DNA of 64,000 nucleotides from Agrilactobacillus yilanensis (GCF_003946725.1 NZ_RHOY01000003.1:1-64000); one strand, 5' to 3'. Counted from the first letter of the stretch, positions 1 through 8,644 are shown. Translations and numbers: made by a program. The notes: generated by a model not told the origin, from the letters alone.

Positions 1-72
1 GATTTTAGTTTCTGGAGTTTGTTAGTGCTAACGATAATTGTGATTTTTTACTTGACAGGGGTCATTACATAA
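1..72 (+). CDS. C-terminal end of a membrane protein (partial)
   Basis: Frame 1 is open from the first base and stops at TAA 70-72, giving 23 residues that are almost wholly hydrophobic (ending FYLTGVIT). This looks like the last transmembrane helix of a membrane protein whose body lies outside the window. It is the only plus-strand gene end here and converges on the minus-strand operon that begins at 288. The function cannot be told. Confidence 0.5.
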   Translation, partial: DFSFWSLLVLTIIVIFYLTGVIT

Positions 73-74
73 CA

Positions 75-191
75 GCGTGAAAGGGCACGGTTTGACTTCG
101 AACATAAGCTAAAATTACGCTGGAAGCCCGAACTTGGCTTACAAGTAATTTGTAGTTATGTGAAAAGTCAGTGACCTTGAGCGCGTTTAGA
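75..191 (+). repeat. Dispersed inverted-repeat element, copy 1
   Basis: An arm starting GCGTGA...CACGG...TTCG (75-110) and an arm starting GTAGTTATGTG and ending GCGCGTTTAGA (152-191) flank a variable middle. The reverse complement of the second arm resembles the first. The same two arms occur at 47254-47499, downstream of lepA. The middle can form its own hairpin (AAATTAC with GTAATTT). No ORF is present. Confidence 0.6.
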
Positions 192-228
192 GCGGGAAAG
201 CCTCGAGCACTAACTTACAATCTCCACA

Positions 229-278
229 AAAATAGAGGTCAAGTCAAAATTTTCATTTTTGACCTGACCTCTATTTAT
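229..278. terminator. Bidirectional intrinsic terminator
   Basis: A long hairpin pairs AATAGAGGTCAAGTC with its near-perfect complement ending in CCTCTATT. A-rich and T-rich flanks on both sides let it serve the plus-strand gene at the left edge and the minus-strand operon ending at 288. Confidence 0.8.
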
Positions 279-287
279 ATTGCCTTT

Positions 288-911
288 TTAAATCAATGTT
301 TCAATCTCAATTAATTCTGAAACAACCACATCGGCCCCAGCATCATCATGGAATTGGTCCACATCAAAATACAAAGTGTGCACCCCCGCATTTTTACCTG
401 CCTTAATATCAATGGCCCGATCACCGATCATGATCGTTTCTTCAGGATCTAAGTGGTAAGTACCTACTAAATACTGTAAAGCACTAGGATCTGGTTTTCT
501 TGGGAAATCATTATCTGACGTTACCGAACCAGTAAACACTGTTTTTAACTGGAATTGGTCTAAAAAATCAAATACTTTGTCATCCCGATGCGTGTATAAA
601 AAGTTCTGTTTACCCTTTTCAACCACCATATTCAAAATATTTTTAGTGCCCGTGTAAGGCTTAGGCTCATGTTGTAATTGATGTTCAATTTCGTGATAAC
701 GCTTATTTAATTTTTCGCCAGATAAACCGTAAAGCTGACCAAAATAATCTGTCGTGAACCCCACAGATTCCCGTTTAACCAAACGATAAAGCTCATTACG
801 GTCAAATTTTAAATTGGCTTCGGCCAAAGTTTGCGTTAACGCCTGTAAAATAGCCCCATAAGTGTCGAATAACGTCCCGTCAAAGTCCCAAATAAAATTC
901 TTGATTTCCAT
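288..911 (-). CDS. HAD-superfamily (subfamily IA) phosphatase
   Basis: 207 residues. Motif I is DFDGT near the N-terminus (residues 9-13), with the alpha-helical cap after it as in phosphoglycolate-phosphatase-like enzymes, motif II a Thr in LYTHR, motif III a Lys in RKPDP, and motif IV GDRAIDI. These supply the aspartyl nucleophile, the general acid and the Mg2+ ligands for hydrolysis of a small phosphorylated substrate in the cytosol. The substrate cannot be assigned. It is the last gene of the minus-strand rel-dtd operon, 39 bp after dtd, and ends at the bidirectional hairpin 229-278. Confidence 0.8.
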   Translation of the reverse strand: MEIKNFIWDFDGTLFDTYGAILQALTQTLAEANLKFDRNELYRLVKRESVGFTTDYFGQLYGLSGEKLNKRYHEIEHQLQHEPKPYTGTKNILNMVVEKGKQNFLYTHRDDKVFDFLDQFQLKTVFTGSVTSDNDFPRKPDPSALQYLVGTYHLDPEETIMIGDRAIDIKAGKNAGVHTLYFDVDQFHDDAGADVVVSELIEIETLI

Positions 912-950
912 ATAAAATAAAAACTCCTCTAAATTAGCAATTTATCAAAT

Positions 951-1397
951 CTACTTGTGATCCGTATCAAAAATAATCGTCACCGGACCATCATTCACCA
1001 AAGCAACCTGCATATCTGCCCCAAAACGACCTGTCGCCACTTCAAAACCCGCCGCCGTTAAAGCCGCATTAAACGCATTGTAAATCGGTTCTGAAATCTC
1101 TGGTTTAGCCGCCTGAGTATAGCTTGGCCGATTACCTTTTTTAGTATCCGCATAAAGGGTGAATTGTGAAATAGATAAGATTGCCCCATCCACCGCCGTG
1201 ATTGGTAAATTCATCTTATCCGCATCATCGGTGAATACCCGCAAATTTGCAATTTTATGAACCAAATAATCAATTTCTTTTTGTGTGTCCGTAGCCTCAA
1301 TCCCCACCAGCAACAAAAAACCTTGCCCAATCGCACCGACAACGGTCTCATCAATCGTAACACTGGCTTGGCGCACACGTTGTAAAACGACTCGCAT
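951..1397 (-). CDS. dtd: D-aminoacyl-tRNA deacylase
   Basis: 148 residues, the usual length for DTD. The family signatures are present: SQFTLYAD in the middle, holding the Ser-Gln catalytic pair, and NDGPVT near the C-terminus, corresponding to the cross-subunit Gly-cisPro region. It hydrolyses D-amino acids (and Gly from tRNA-Ala) off mischarged tRNAs. It lies 23 bp downstream of rel in the same orientation, the standard arrangement in Firmicutes, so it is probably cotranscribed. Confidence 0.95.
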   Translation of the reverse strand: MRVVLQRVRQASVTIDETVVGAIGQGFLLLVGIEATDTQKEIDYLVHKIANLRVFTDDADKMNLPITAVDGAILSISQFTLYADTKKGNRPSYTQAAKPEISEPIYNAFNAALTAAGFEVATGRFGADMQVALVNDGPVTIIFDTDHK

Positions 1398-1420
1398 AAC
1401 TTAAAAACTCCTATTAACTA

Positions 1421-3658
1421 TTAACCTTGGGCCCGCTTCACTTCATAAATATCTGGAATATTTTTGATACTATCCAATAATCGTTCCAAATGCTGGGCAT
1501 TATTAACCCCCACCGTAACGTGAATATCCGCCATCTTATTATGATCCACATGACCGTTAATATTATTTAAACTCTTCGTTTGTGCATTTAGCGTCTGTAA
1601 CACTTCGTTTAATAACCCATTGCGGTTATAACCATAAATCTCCAAGTTGGCATCATAAGCCTGCCCCGCATTATAATCATCCCGCCAAGTCACATCAATT
1701 AAGCGACCAGGAATAGACGCCGCCTCTTTAATATTCGGACAGTCCCGACGATGAATCGTCACCCCACGCCCTTTTGTGACATAACCCACAATATCATCCC
1801 CGGGAATCGGATTACAGCATTTCGCCAAATGGACCAATAAATTATCCACCCCTTGAATAATAATATTGTCATTATTTTTTGGCGTCGCCTGCCGATTTTC
1901 CGACGTATTCGCCGGCGTATTATTTTTAGGATGACTCTTATTTTCAAAAATATCTTGAACCTGTTCTTTTTTAGCCAAAGCCTCTTTTTCTTTACGGGCC
2001 TTTTCAGTCAACCGATTCGCCACAATTAATGGTGAAAGCTCCCCATAACCAATCGCCGACAACAATTCCTCTTCAGTCCCGAAATTAAAGCGATGCAACG
2101 CCTGCTCAATCGCATCTTTACTCATGAACGTCTTAGGCGCAAAACCTTTATCCAGTAACGTCTTTTCCAGCGCTTCTCGGCCCTTTTCGGTATTAACCTC
2201 TTTATCCGCTAACTTAAAGTAACGTCTGATTTTGTTGCGGGCCCGGCTAGTGTGGACTAGCGAAATCCAATCTCGGCTTGGGGAAGCGTTAGATGCCGTC
2301 AACATCTCCACAATATCGCCATTTTTTAATTGATAGTTCAAAGGTACAATCTTGCTGTTAACCTTCGCCCCCACCGTATGATTCCCGACTTCCGTATGCA
2401 CCATATAGGCAAAGTCCAGGGGAATTGAGCCTTTAGGCAACTCGTAAACATCCCCTTGCGGCGTAAAAACATAAACCCGATCTGAGAAAATATCCCCCTT
2501 GACACTCTCCATAAAATCAGAAGCATCATTGGAATCATTTTGAATTTCTAAAATTTCCCGGAAAATATCTAGTTTTTGACCAGCCGCATCTATATTAACT
2601 TGATCCTTAATACCTTCTTTATAAGCCCAATGTGCCGCAACCCCATATTCAGCCACGTGATGCATAGATTCCGTTCGAATCTGGACTTCTAAAGGCTTGC
2701 CTTGGGGGCCAATTACCGTCGTATGCAAAGACTGGTAGCCATTAGCTTTTGGCATGGCAATATAATCTTTAAAACGCCCGGGCATTGGTTTCCATTTTGT
2801 ATGAATCGCTCCTAAAACCGCATAACAATCCTTAATAGACGCCACAATGACCCGAATTGCTAATAAATCATACAATTCATCAAATTGCTTATGTTGATCC
2901 CGCATCTTTTTATAAATCGAATAAATATGCTTTGGTCGCCCATAAATATCATATTGCATATTTAAATCCGCAATCGCTACTTTAATATCATCAATAGCCA
3001 AGGCAATATAAGTCTCTCGCTCAGTTCTTTTAGACGCCATTAAATGGACAATTCGATAATATTGTTGTGGATTTAAATATCGCAAGGAACTATCTTCTAG
3101 TTCCCATTTGATCCGGCTAATCCCTAAACGATCAGCCAGCGGCGCATAAATTTCCAACGTTTCATTGGCAATTCGCCGTTGTTTATCAGGCCGCAAATGC
3201 TGTAACGTCCGCATATTATGGAGTCGATCCGCCAATTTCACCATAATCACCCGTAAATCCTTTGCCATCGCCAGCAGCATCTTACGGTGATTTTCAGCTA
3301 ATTGTTCCTGATGGGATTTATATTTGATTTTACCTAATTTTGTGACGCCATCAACAATTACCGCCACATCACGGCCAAATAACTCTTCCACATCACCCAA
3401 CGTAATATTGGTATCTTCAACAACATCATGTAAATAGCCGGAAGCCACAGTTTCTGGATCCATCTTTAAATCCGCTAAAATCCCCGCCACTTGAATCGGA
3501 TGAATAATATAAGGTTCACCAGACTGTCGTTTTTGTTCTTTGTGAACATAGGCCGCAAAATCATAAGCCTTTTTAACAAATTCCAAATGCGTTTCATTCA
3601 TATATTGACTACAAAGTTCAATCACATCCGCTTGTGTCAATTCTTTATCTTCTGCCAT
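1421..3658 (-). CDS. rel: Bifunctional (p)ppGpp synthetase/hydrolase
   Basis: 745 residues with the full long-RSH layout. The HD hydrolase domain has H53, H77-D78 and E81-D82 intact, so hydrolysis should be active. The synthetase domain is at about 240-350 (including RFKDYI and NGYQSLHT), the TGS domain near 400-460 (VYVFTPQGDV), and the ACT domain at the C-terminus. It sets the stringent response to amino-acid starvation. It sits downstream of prmA-rsmE and a small membrane gene and upstream of dtd. Often called relA in annotation, but the catalytic HD makes it a bifunctional Rel/SpoT type. Confidence 0.95.
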   Translation of the reverse strand: MAEDKELTQADVIELCSQYMNETHLEFVKKAYDFAAYVHKEQKRQSGEPYIIHPIQVAGILADLKMDPETVASGYLHDVVEDTNITLGDVEELFGRDVAVIVDGVTKLGKIKYKSHQEQLAENHRKMLLAMAKDLRVIMVKLADRLHNMRTLQHLRPDKQRRIANETLEIYAPLADRLGISRIKWELEDSSLRYLNPQQYYRIVHLMASKRTERETYIALAIDDIKVAIADLNMQYDIYGRPKHIYSIYKKMRDQHKQFDELYDLLAIRVIVASIKDCYAVLGAIHTKWKPMPGRFKDYIAMPKANGYQSLHTTVIGPQGKPLEVQIRTESMHHVAEYGVAAHWAYKEGIKDQVNIDAAGQKLDIFREILEIQNDSNDASDFMESVKGDIFSDRVYVFTPQGDVYELPKGSIPLDFAYMVHTEVGNHTVGAKVNSKIVPLNYQLKNGDIVEMLTASNASPSRDWISLVHTSRARNKIRRYFKLADKEVNTEKGREALEKTLLDKGFAPKTFMSKDAIEQALHRFNFGTEEELLSAIGYGELSPLIVANRLTEKARKEKEALAKKEQVQDIFENKSHPKNNTPANTSENRQATPKNNDNIIIQGVDNLLVHLAKCCNPIPGDDIVGYVTKGRGVTIHRRDCPNIKEAASIPGRLIDVTWRDDYNAGQAYDANLEIYGYNRNGLLNEVLQTLNAQTKSLNNINGHVDHNKMADIHVTVGVNNAQHLERLLDSIKNIPDIYEVKRAQG

Positions 3659-3683
3659 TGTCTTACGCCCCTATCTTGCAAAA

Positions 3684-4076
3684 CTACGCCTGTGGTTTTT
3701 GCTTTTTTGATCTATCTTTTTTTCGTCTAGGCCGGATTTCTGCTGGCTTTTGCCCTGTCAAACCGTAAGCCAAATAGCTAAACCCTAAATAAAGTAGTGC
3801 TAAGAAATAAATATAATAACCGTAACGGATGACCGCATAAATTAAAAATATTGCCGGAAAAATCAACATTAGCCAGCGGGACTGGTGATGTTTTTTAATA
3901 TCCCAGCCGCACCAAAGGGCATAAAGGACATCCACAATTAAAAATAACCACAAAATTCGATGGACTTTGCTAATTTGTAACGCCGAACTAATACTCGGCA
4001 GGACAACTGCTAAAATGACACTAATTAAGCTATTAAAAATTAGTCGGTTCTTATATAACATACGTAGTTTATTCAT
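3684..4076 (-). CDS. Small integral membrane protein, unknown function
   Basis: 130 residues with four or five hydrophobic segments and a very basic C-terminal tail (RPRRKKDRSKK). No catalytic motif is visible. It lies between rsmE and rel on the same strand, 25 bp upstream of rel, so it is likely in the same operon. I do not recognise a named family, and any link to ribosome modification or the stringent response is only positional. Confidence 0.7.
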   Translation of the reverse strand: MNKLRMLYKNRLIFNSLISVILAVVLPSISSALQISKVHRILWLFLIVDVLYALWCGWDIKKHHQSRWLMLIFPAIFLIYAVIRYGYYIYFLALLYLGFSYLAYGLTGQKPAEIRPRRKKDRSKKQKPQA

Positions 4077-4161
4077 TATTTAACCTATTCACCCTTAACA
4101 AATTTACTGGTAAAAATCATAGCACAAAACTTAATAAAACCCTACTATAATGTAAACAATT

Positions 4162-4920
4162 TTATGAATATATTAATTCTGCCGCATAGGAAACACAACT
4201 CAAAAAATATAACGGGGCCGTTTCCGTACGTAGAATCCTTGGGCCTAAACCGGTTGCCTGAAAATCATGGGTCCTTAAAATCGCCGTTTCATTTTCTGAA
4301 ATACCGCCTTCCGGACCAAAAACACATAATAATTCGTCTTCAGCATTCAGCTGATTTAACGCTGTTTTTAAAACTCGATTCTCACCTTGCTTGCCGCTTT
4401 CTTCATAGGCAAATAATTTAACGCTGGCCGATAAAGCCGTCACCGCCGTTATATTTGACACAAACGTCACTGTCGGCCACACATTACGATGACTTTGCTC
4501 CCCAGCTTCTTGGGCAATCAGCTGCAATCGGGCTAACTTTTTAGCCGCTTTATTCGTATCCCAGCGGACCACCGACCGTTCCCCGCCAAAAAAGACAATC
4601 TTGCTGGCGCCCATTTCCGTCGCCTTTTGGACAATCCATTCCGTTTTTTCCCGCTTAGGCAAGCCACAAGCCAGCGTCACTGAAACTGGTAATTCCGTTT
4701 GCCGCTGCAAGCGTTTTGTAATTTGCACCTGGAGTTGCTTTTGATCTGCAGCGACAGCCTGTAAAACCGCTAAATAAGGCTGATGGGTGGCATCAACCAA
4801 TTCAAATTGTGCCTCTGGCCGCATCCGCATCACCTTTACAACATGGTGGACAATCCGCGGGTCCGTTATTGTCTCAACCTGCTGTAACGTTAAAGTCGTA
4901 TCGATAAAATATTGCTGCAT
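4162..4920 (-). CDS. rsmE: 16S rRNA (uracil-1498-N3)-methyltransferase
   Basis: 252 residues, normal length. The SPOUT-fold C-terminal motifs are visible: VFGPEGGISENE and LGPRILRTETAP form the knotted SAM-binding site, and the N-terminus has the PUA-like start (HHVVKVMRM). It methylates U1498 of 16S rRNA in assembled 30S subunits. Its ATG shares one base with the prmA stop (TAATG), so the two are translationally coupled. Confidence 0.95.
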   Translation of the reverse strand: MQQYFIDTTLTLQQVETITDPRIVHHVVKVMRMRPEAQFELVDATHQPYLAVLQAVAADQKQLQVQITKRLQRQTELPVSVTLACGLPKREKTEWIVQKATEMGASKIVFFGGERSVVRWDTNKAAKKLARLQLIAQEAGEQSHRNVWPTVTFVSNITAVTALSASVKLFAYEESGKQGENRVLKTALNQLNAEDELLCVFGPEGGISENETAILRTHDFQATGLGPRILRTETAPLYFLSCVSYAAELIYS

Positions 4921-5876
4921 TAAGCCTCAACCTCTTGTTGCACCACAAGGGCAATCCATTCTTTTTCTTGGAACTGGGTCACCACTTCAAAATGGTGGGC
5001 CTGTAAAGTTTGACAGACACTATCCAGCTTATTATCAATAATACCAGACAAGATGACTTTGCCATGGGGCTTAAGATGGGTTTGTAAATCTGGAATTAAT
5101 AATTCAATAATTTCAGCTAAAATATTGGCCAAAATCAAATCTGCTTTTCCGGTAACTTGTTTTAGCAAGTTACTTGGAAAAACATGGATATTAGCCATAT
5201 CTTCGTTTAACGCCACATTTGCCTTAGCCGCATCCACCGCCACTTGGTCTAAATCGCAAGCTTCAATGGTTTTGGCCCCTAATTTGCTAGCCACAATACT
5301 CAAAATACCGGAGCCAGTGCCAACATCAAATACAGTCTCACCGCCACGAATGACTTTTTCTAAAGCCGTTAACGCCAAAACTGTCGTGGGATGGGTGCCG
5401 GTGCCAAAAGACATCCCCGGATCTAAGCGTACGATAACTTCTTCAGCAGCTTGGGGTTGGTAGTCCAGCCATTGGGGCACCACGGTTAAAAAGCGGGTCA
5501 CTCGGGTTGGGTGATAATATTTCTTCCAAGCATTGGCCCAATCTTGATCATCTAAATCCGCCACATTAACCGCCCCAGACCCTAAAGGCAGGCCATAAGT
5601 TGGTAACAGCGCCAAATGATTTTTAATTTGACTCACAATTTCTGGTAAATTAGACGTTTCTGGAAAATAGGCCGTGACTTTGGCCCCAGAATCTAAATGC
5701 GGCAAGGTATGCAAATCCGCCACTTCACCAAACGGTCCAATTTGATCCATGGTCACGCCTTTAAAGTCAGCGGCATCTTCAATTTCAACGCCGTTAGCGC
5801 CAACACTGCTTAAAATTTCAGCAACGGCTTCAATACTTTCAGTTGTTGTTTCAACACTTACTTTATACCACTTCAT
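4920..5876 (-). CDS. prmA: Ribosomal protein L11 methyltransferase
   Basis: 318 residues. The N-terminal substrate-recognition domain is followed by a Rossmann methyltransferase with motif I DVGTGSGIL, the substrate-loop stretch DPGMSFGTGTHPTT, and motif IV LILANILAEI. It trimethylates ribosomal protein L11. It is followed directly by rsmE with a one-base overlap and preceded by a DUF3013 gene 15 bp upstream, an arrangement seen in many lactobacilli. Confidence 0.96.
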   Translation of the reverse strand: MKWYKVSVETTTESIEAVAEILSSVGANGVEIEDAADFKGVTMDQIGPFGEVADLHTLPHLDSGAKVTAYFPETSNLPEIVSQIKNHLALLPTYGLPLGSGAVNVADLDDQDWANAWKKYYHPTRVTRFLTVVPQWLDYQPQAAEEVIVRLDPGMSFGTGTHPTTVLALTALEKVIRGGETVFDVGTGSGILSIVASKLGAKTIEACDLDQVAVDAAKANVALNEDMANIHVFPSNLLKQVTGKADLILANILAEIIELLIPDLQTHLKPHGKVILSGIIDNKLDSVCQTLQAHHFEVVTQFQEKEWIALVVQQEVEA

Positions 5877-5891
5877 TCAATCGCCTCCAGC

Positions 5892-6398
5892 TTAATATTT
5901 AGGATAAGGTAAAAACTGCTGCTGTGCAGTGGGGTTTTGCTGGGCTAAATAAGCGTCGTAACGTGCTTTATCCCAAGTTAATTCAAACGTTTCAGCTTGA
6001 CTGTCTGGGTCTAAAAAGTCCATTAAATCACTTTCACCATCATCTAATGTATCTTGCAGATTTGCCAAAAAAGCATCTAAAACCGCTTTTGACAGACCTT
6101 TCTTACCGGCAAACGGCACAATTGTTAAATAATCATCCGCATAATCTAAGCCATTTAAACGGTTGGGATCATAAAATAAAACACTATCCTCATAATTCAC
6201 CACATCCGTATCATCCACAGCCTCACTACCTTGTTGATCTGTCCATTCTAGTGCGGTATGGGCGGTATTTTGTGCTTGAATTGTAAAATTAAGCTCAAAC
6301 ACAAACGCACTTTGGTCCCAGTTTAATTCAATTTCACCATCAAACGTTAATTTTTCGATACCTTGAAATAAGTATTCATCAAAGGTTTGTTTTTTCAC
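5892..6398 (-). CDS. DUF3013 family protein
   Basis: 168 residues, acidic and soluble, without signal peptide or membrane segment. The sequence pattern and the position directly upstream of prmA fit the DUF3013 family of lactic acid bacteria, which has no known function. It overlaps the glycosylase gene upstream by four bases (ATGA-type junction at 6395-6398), so it is cotranscribed and probably translationally coupled. Confidence 0.75.
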   Translation of the reverse strand: MKKQTFDEYLFQGIEKLTFDGEIELNWDQSAFVFELNFTIQAQNTAHTALEWTDQQGSEAVDDTDVVNYEDSVLFYDPNRLNGLDYADDYLTIVPFAGKKGLSKAVLDAFLANLQDTLDDGESDLMDFLDPDSQAETFELTWDKARYDAYLAQQNPTAQQQFLPYPKY

Positions 6399-7021
6399 TG
6401 TTCTAGCCAGCCTTTCTTGTCAAAGTCCATTTGTTTTTTAGTTGTTTTGGAAACATAGGGATTGTGGGCCACATAAAAACGTAGTGGCGCCTGCGTCCAA
6501 TCCCCCTTGTTAGGAATGCCAATTCTTGGCGTCGTCTCGATTTTTGCCGGCTGCCGACCTTTAGTTAAGTCAACGCTTAACGGGCTTTGTGCCAAAGACT
6601 GCCCATTATACGTTAACGTATGTATTGCCAGTGCCTGGCAGAGTTTTCCTGGGCCGTTACTGATTTCAATTCCCGTACGGCCCCGGCGATTTTTGATCAT
6701 TTCTGCTTCTAAAGTCAGCGGCTCAAGCCCCCGTATCAAGACACATTCCGGTGCGGTTTTTTGCGTTGTAAAATTTAATAAGTATAATCCCCGCATTTGA
6801 TAAATATAAATATTACCGCCATTTGTATATAACGCTGTTGTTTTAGGTGTCACGTGTCCATTAGCCGCATGGGACGCCAAATCTTTAACGCCCAAATAAG
6901 CTTCAGTTTCCACAATTAAACCTTGATAACAACGCCCTTGAATCCGATGTTCAAGAACTTTACCTAATAACTGGCGGGCAATCGTAGGGGTCGGCTGCGT
7001 TTCAAAAAAATTAGCGGTCAT
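6395..7021 (-). CDS. 3-methyladenine DNA glycosylase, AAG/MPG type
   Basis: 208 residues matching the alkyladenine-glycosylase fold (PF02245). LLG near the start, VETEAYLG with the catalytic Glu, D.ASHA, and NGPGKLCQAL late in the protein are family marks. The enzyme excises alkylated and deaminated purines in base-excision repair. It overlaps the DUF3013 gene by four bases downstream and the preceding hypothetical gene by 11 bases upstream, so it belongs to the same operon. Confidence 0.9.
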   Translation of the reverse strand: MTANFFETQPTPTIARQLLGKVLEHRIQGRCYQGLIVETEAYLGVKDLASHAANGHVTPKTTALYTNGGNIYIYQMRGLYLLNFTTQKTAPECVLIRGLEPLTLEAEMIKNRRGRTGIEISNGPGKLCQALAIHTLTYNGQSLAQSPLSVDLTKGRQPAKIETTPRIGIPNKGDWTQAPLRFYVAHNPYVSKTTKKQMDFDKKGWLEQ

Positions 7022-7433
7022 CTTGTTGGTCCTTTTTATTTAAAGCTTCAAATTTCGATTTGTCCCCCTCAGCAGTGGGCACCCCCCAAAAGGTCAAATT
7101 ATACTCATTTGCTTGAAGTCGGGTAAATTCAATGCCTAACGCCGGTAAATCTTCCCTTAAAATTCGCGCAAATGTCGGTAGTTCAAAAATAACACCCGCC
7201 AACAGCTGTGTATACATAAATTTAATAATCTGTTCCAATGTGTCCTGGCTCAATTGATTTTCCGGTTCAAACCAAAGTGTGGCTAAAACAGTTTGGCGGG
7301 TATTGCCGTCAATATGCATCTTTTTAAAATGCAGACCGCTATAATCTCTTTGGTCATGAATATAGGCGAAAAAATCGTCAATTGTTTGTTCTGTAAAGTT
7401 TTGCTTATAAATCATTAAATGCCAAATATACAT
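7011..7433 (-). CDS. Conserved hypothetical protein, first gene of the rel operon
   Basis: 140 residues from ATG 7433. I chose this start over the longer frame to 7469 because a GGGTGA Shine-Dalgarno lies just upstream of it and none lies before the longer start. The protein is soluble, rich in aromatic residues at the start (MYIWHLMIYK), with no motif I can name. The C-terminal tail is charged. It overlaps the glycosylase gene downstream. Confidence 0.6.
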   Translation of the reverse strand: MYIWHLMIYKQNFTEQTIDDFFAYIHDQRDYSGLHFKKMHIDGNTRQTVLATLWFEPENQLSQDTLEQIIKFMYTQLLAGVIFELPTFARILREDLPALGIEFTRLQANEYNLTFWGVPTAEGDKSKFEALNKKDQQDDR

Positions 7434-7524
7434 TATTTCACCCAATTTTGTTTCTATTAAATTGCACATTATAGCTATTTTAGCATGATTCCCCAGGGAT
7501 GTCTTTTTAAGGGCTTAATGGCAG

Positions 7525-7553
7525 TTGACCCTTTTTTACAGCTGTGCTATGAT
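7525..7553 (+). promoter_or_regulatory. Strong sigma-A promoter of an orphan short transcript
   Basis: TTGACC (7525-7530), a 17-bp spacer and TATGAT (7548-7553). Transcription would begin near 7560, directly before a near-ideal Shine-Dalgarno. Confidence 0.75.
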
Positions 7554-7578
7554 GTAGCCAGATAAGGAGGTGATGTCT

Positions 7579-7629
7579 TTGACAACAGGTAATTTGTCGA
7601 AGGCGTTAGCTCCCGGTAATGCAAATTAG
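7579..7629 (+). CDS. 16-codon ORF in the orphan transcript
   Basis: TTG start eight bases after AGGAGG, or ATG at 7573 only two bases after it. The frame ends at TAG 7627-7629 and gives a peptide ending in KALAPGNAN, with no hydrophobic stretch. The optimal ribosome-binding site argues that it is translated. Its product may matter less than ribosome positioning on the RNA. It may equally be chance. Confidence 0.35.
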   Translation: MTTGNLSKALAPGNAN

Positions 7630-7660
7630 CATTATCGCGAACTGATGCCGAATTGACGAA

Positions 7661-7690
7661 GCTGTCTAAAATTTTATTAGACGGCTTTTT
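7661..7690 (+). terminator. Intrinsic terminator of the orphan transcript
   Basis: GCTGTCTAA pairs with TTAGACGGC (one G-U pair) around a 7-nt loop, followed by five T. Confidence 0.8.
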
Positions 7691-7698
7691 ATATGTTT

Positions 7699-7746
7699 AA
7701 AAACGTGACTGAGGCTAACTTTGCGTTAAGGCCCAGTCACGTTTTC
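7699..7746. terminator. Bidirectional hairpin terminator
   Basis: AACGTGACTG (7702-7711) pairs with CAGTCACGTT (7734-7743), with an inner GGC/GCC pairing and A/T runs outside. It backs up the terminator just before it and can also end the minus-strand small gene at 7797. Confidence 0.7.
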
Positions 7747-7796
7747 ATTCGCTTGCTATCCGCCATTGCCGATGCCCGCCAGCACTGGCTAAGAGC

Positions 7797-7988
7797 TTAT
7801 TTTTTATCGTTTGTTTCCGATGAATTATAAGTCTTTTTTAAATGATTAAATGCTTGTTGAACCGCTTTTAGTTGATGGCTGCTGTCCCGAACTTGGCCCA
7901 TCAAGCTATCAAAATCGTGTGCTTTCACATTATTTACATCTTCATTTACGGCTTTGGCATTTTTATTTTTTTTCCTTAAAAAAAGCAT
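7797..7988 (-). CDS. Small charged hypothetical protein
   Basis: 63 residues from ATG 7988, seven bases after GAGGTG; the TTG one codon upstream is less likely. The protein is basic at the N-terminus (LRKKNKNAK) and otherwise hydrophilic and probably helical (a heptad-like middle ending in HLKKTY). No family recognised. It stands alone between the orphan transcript and the divergent ybaK-like gene. Confidence 0.55.
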   Translation of the reverse strand: MLFLRKKNKNAKAVNEDVNNVKAHDFDSLMGQVRDSSHQLKAVQQAFNHLKKTYNSSETNDKK

Positions 7989-8079
7989 CAAAGTACACCT
8001 CTTTAGCTTACTATTATAACGTTAATTTTCGATAAAACAAAAAAGTTTGTTATTATATTAATGGAGGCGGATATTTTAT

Positions 8080-8577
8080 ATGAGTAAGAAAAAAGCACAT
8101 TTAAATAAAACATTAGTTGAAAAGATTTTGGATAAGGCAAATATTAGTTATAAATCTTTGAGTTTTGAAACCCACCAAGACGGGGATGTTCAGCAGCTTA
8201 ATGTGGATCACAACGGTATTCCCGAACATCAAATTTATAAAACCCTGGTCTTAACCGGTAATAAAACCGGGCCAGTGGTGGGCGTTGTTCCTTTAGATAC
8301 CCATATTGATTATAAAAAATTAAGTAAAATTTCTGGAAATAAAAAAGTCGGGATGGTGCCTTTAAAAGAATTGATCCAGACAACCGGCTACGAACACGGC
8401 GCCAATACGCCTATTGGCATTCACGAAACGCATAACTACCCCATCTATATTTCCCACCTGGCCGAAAATCAACCGGAAATTATTGTTTCTGCAGGTAAAA
8501 TTGGCCGTTCCGTACAAATTGATCCAAAAATAATGGCTCGGTTTTTAAAAGCCAGTTTTGCAGATATTACAGAATAA
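8080..8577 (+). CDS. YbaK/EbsC-type aminoacyl-tRNA deacylase
   Basis: 165 residues of the YbaK/ProX fold. KTLVL with the conserved Lys at about residue 50, GVVPLD in the central strand, and SAGKIGRSVQIDP near the C-terminus match the Cys-tRNA(Pro) deacylase branch. Such proteins act in trans to clear Cys from tRNA-Pro. The start follows GGAGGCGG. It is monocistronic or paired with the DUF960-like gene 67 bp downstream, which has its own promoter. Confidence 0.88.
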   Translation: MSKKKAHLNKTLVEKILDKANISYKSLSFETHQDGDVQQLNVDHNGIPEHQIYKTLVLTGNKTGPVVGVVPLDTHIDYKKLSKISGNKKVGMVPLKELIQTTGYEHGANTPIGIHETHNYPIYISHLAENQPEIIVSAGKIGRSVQIDPKIMARFLKASFADITE

Positions 8578-8580
8578 AGA

Positions 8581-8608
8581 TTGACTATTTTAAAATTTGG
8601 CTTACAAT
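8581..8608 (+). promoter_or_regulatory. Promoter of the DUF960-like gene
   Basis: TTGACT (8581-8586), 16-bp spacer, TACAAT (8603-8608), 36 bp upstream of the ATG at 8645. A GAGGCGG ribosome site follows. Confidence 0.6.
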
Positions 8609-8644
8609 AAGTAAGTATAACGAATAAAGTGAGGCGGATACATT

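Larger units (their letters stand above)
7560..7690 (+). ncRNA. Candidate small RNA or leader-peptide transcript
   Basis: About 130 nt delimited by the promoter 7525-7553 and the intrinsic terminator 7661-7690. It carries AAGGAGGTGAT (7564-7574), an 11-base complement to the 3' end of 16S rRNA, a short ORF, and an internal hairpin in which TAATGC pairs with GCATTA across AAATTA, at the ORF stop. No gene follows on this strand before the next hairpin. The class is not one I recognise. Confidence 0.5.
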
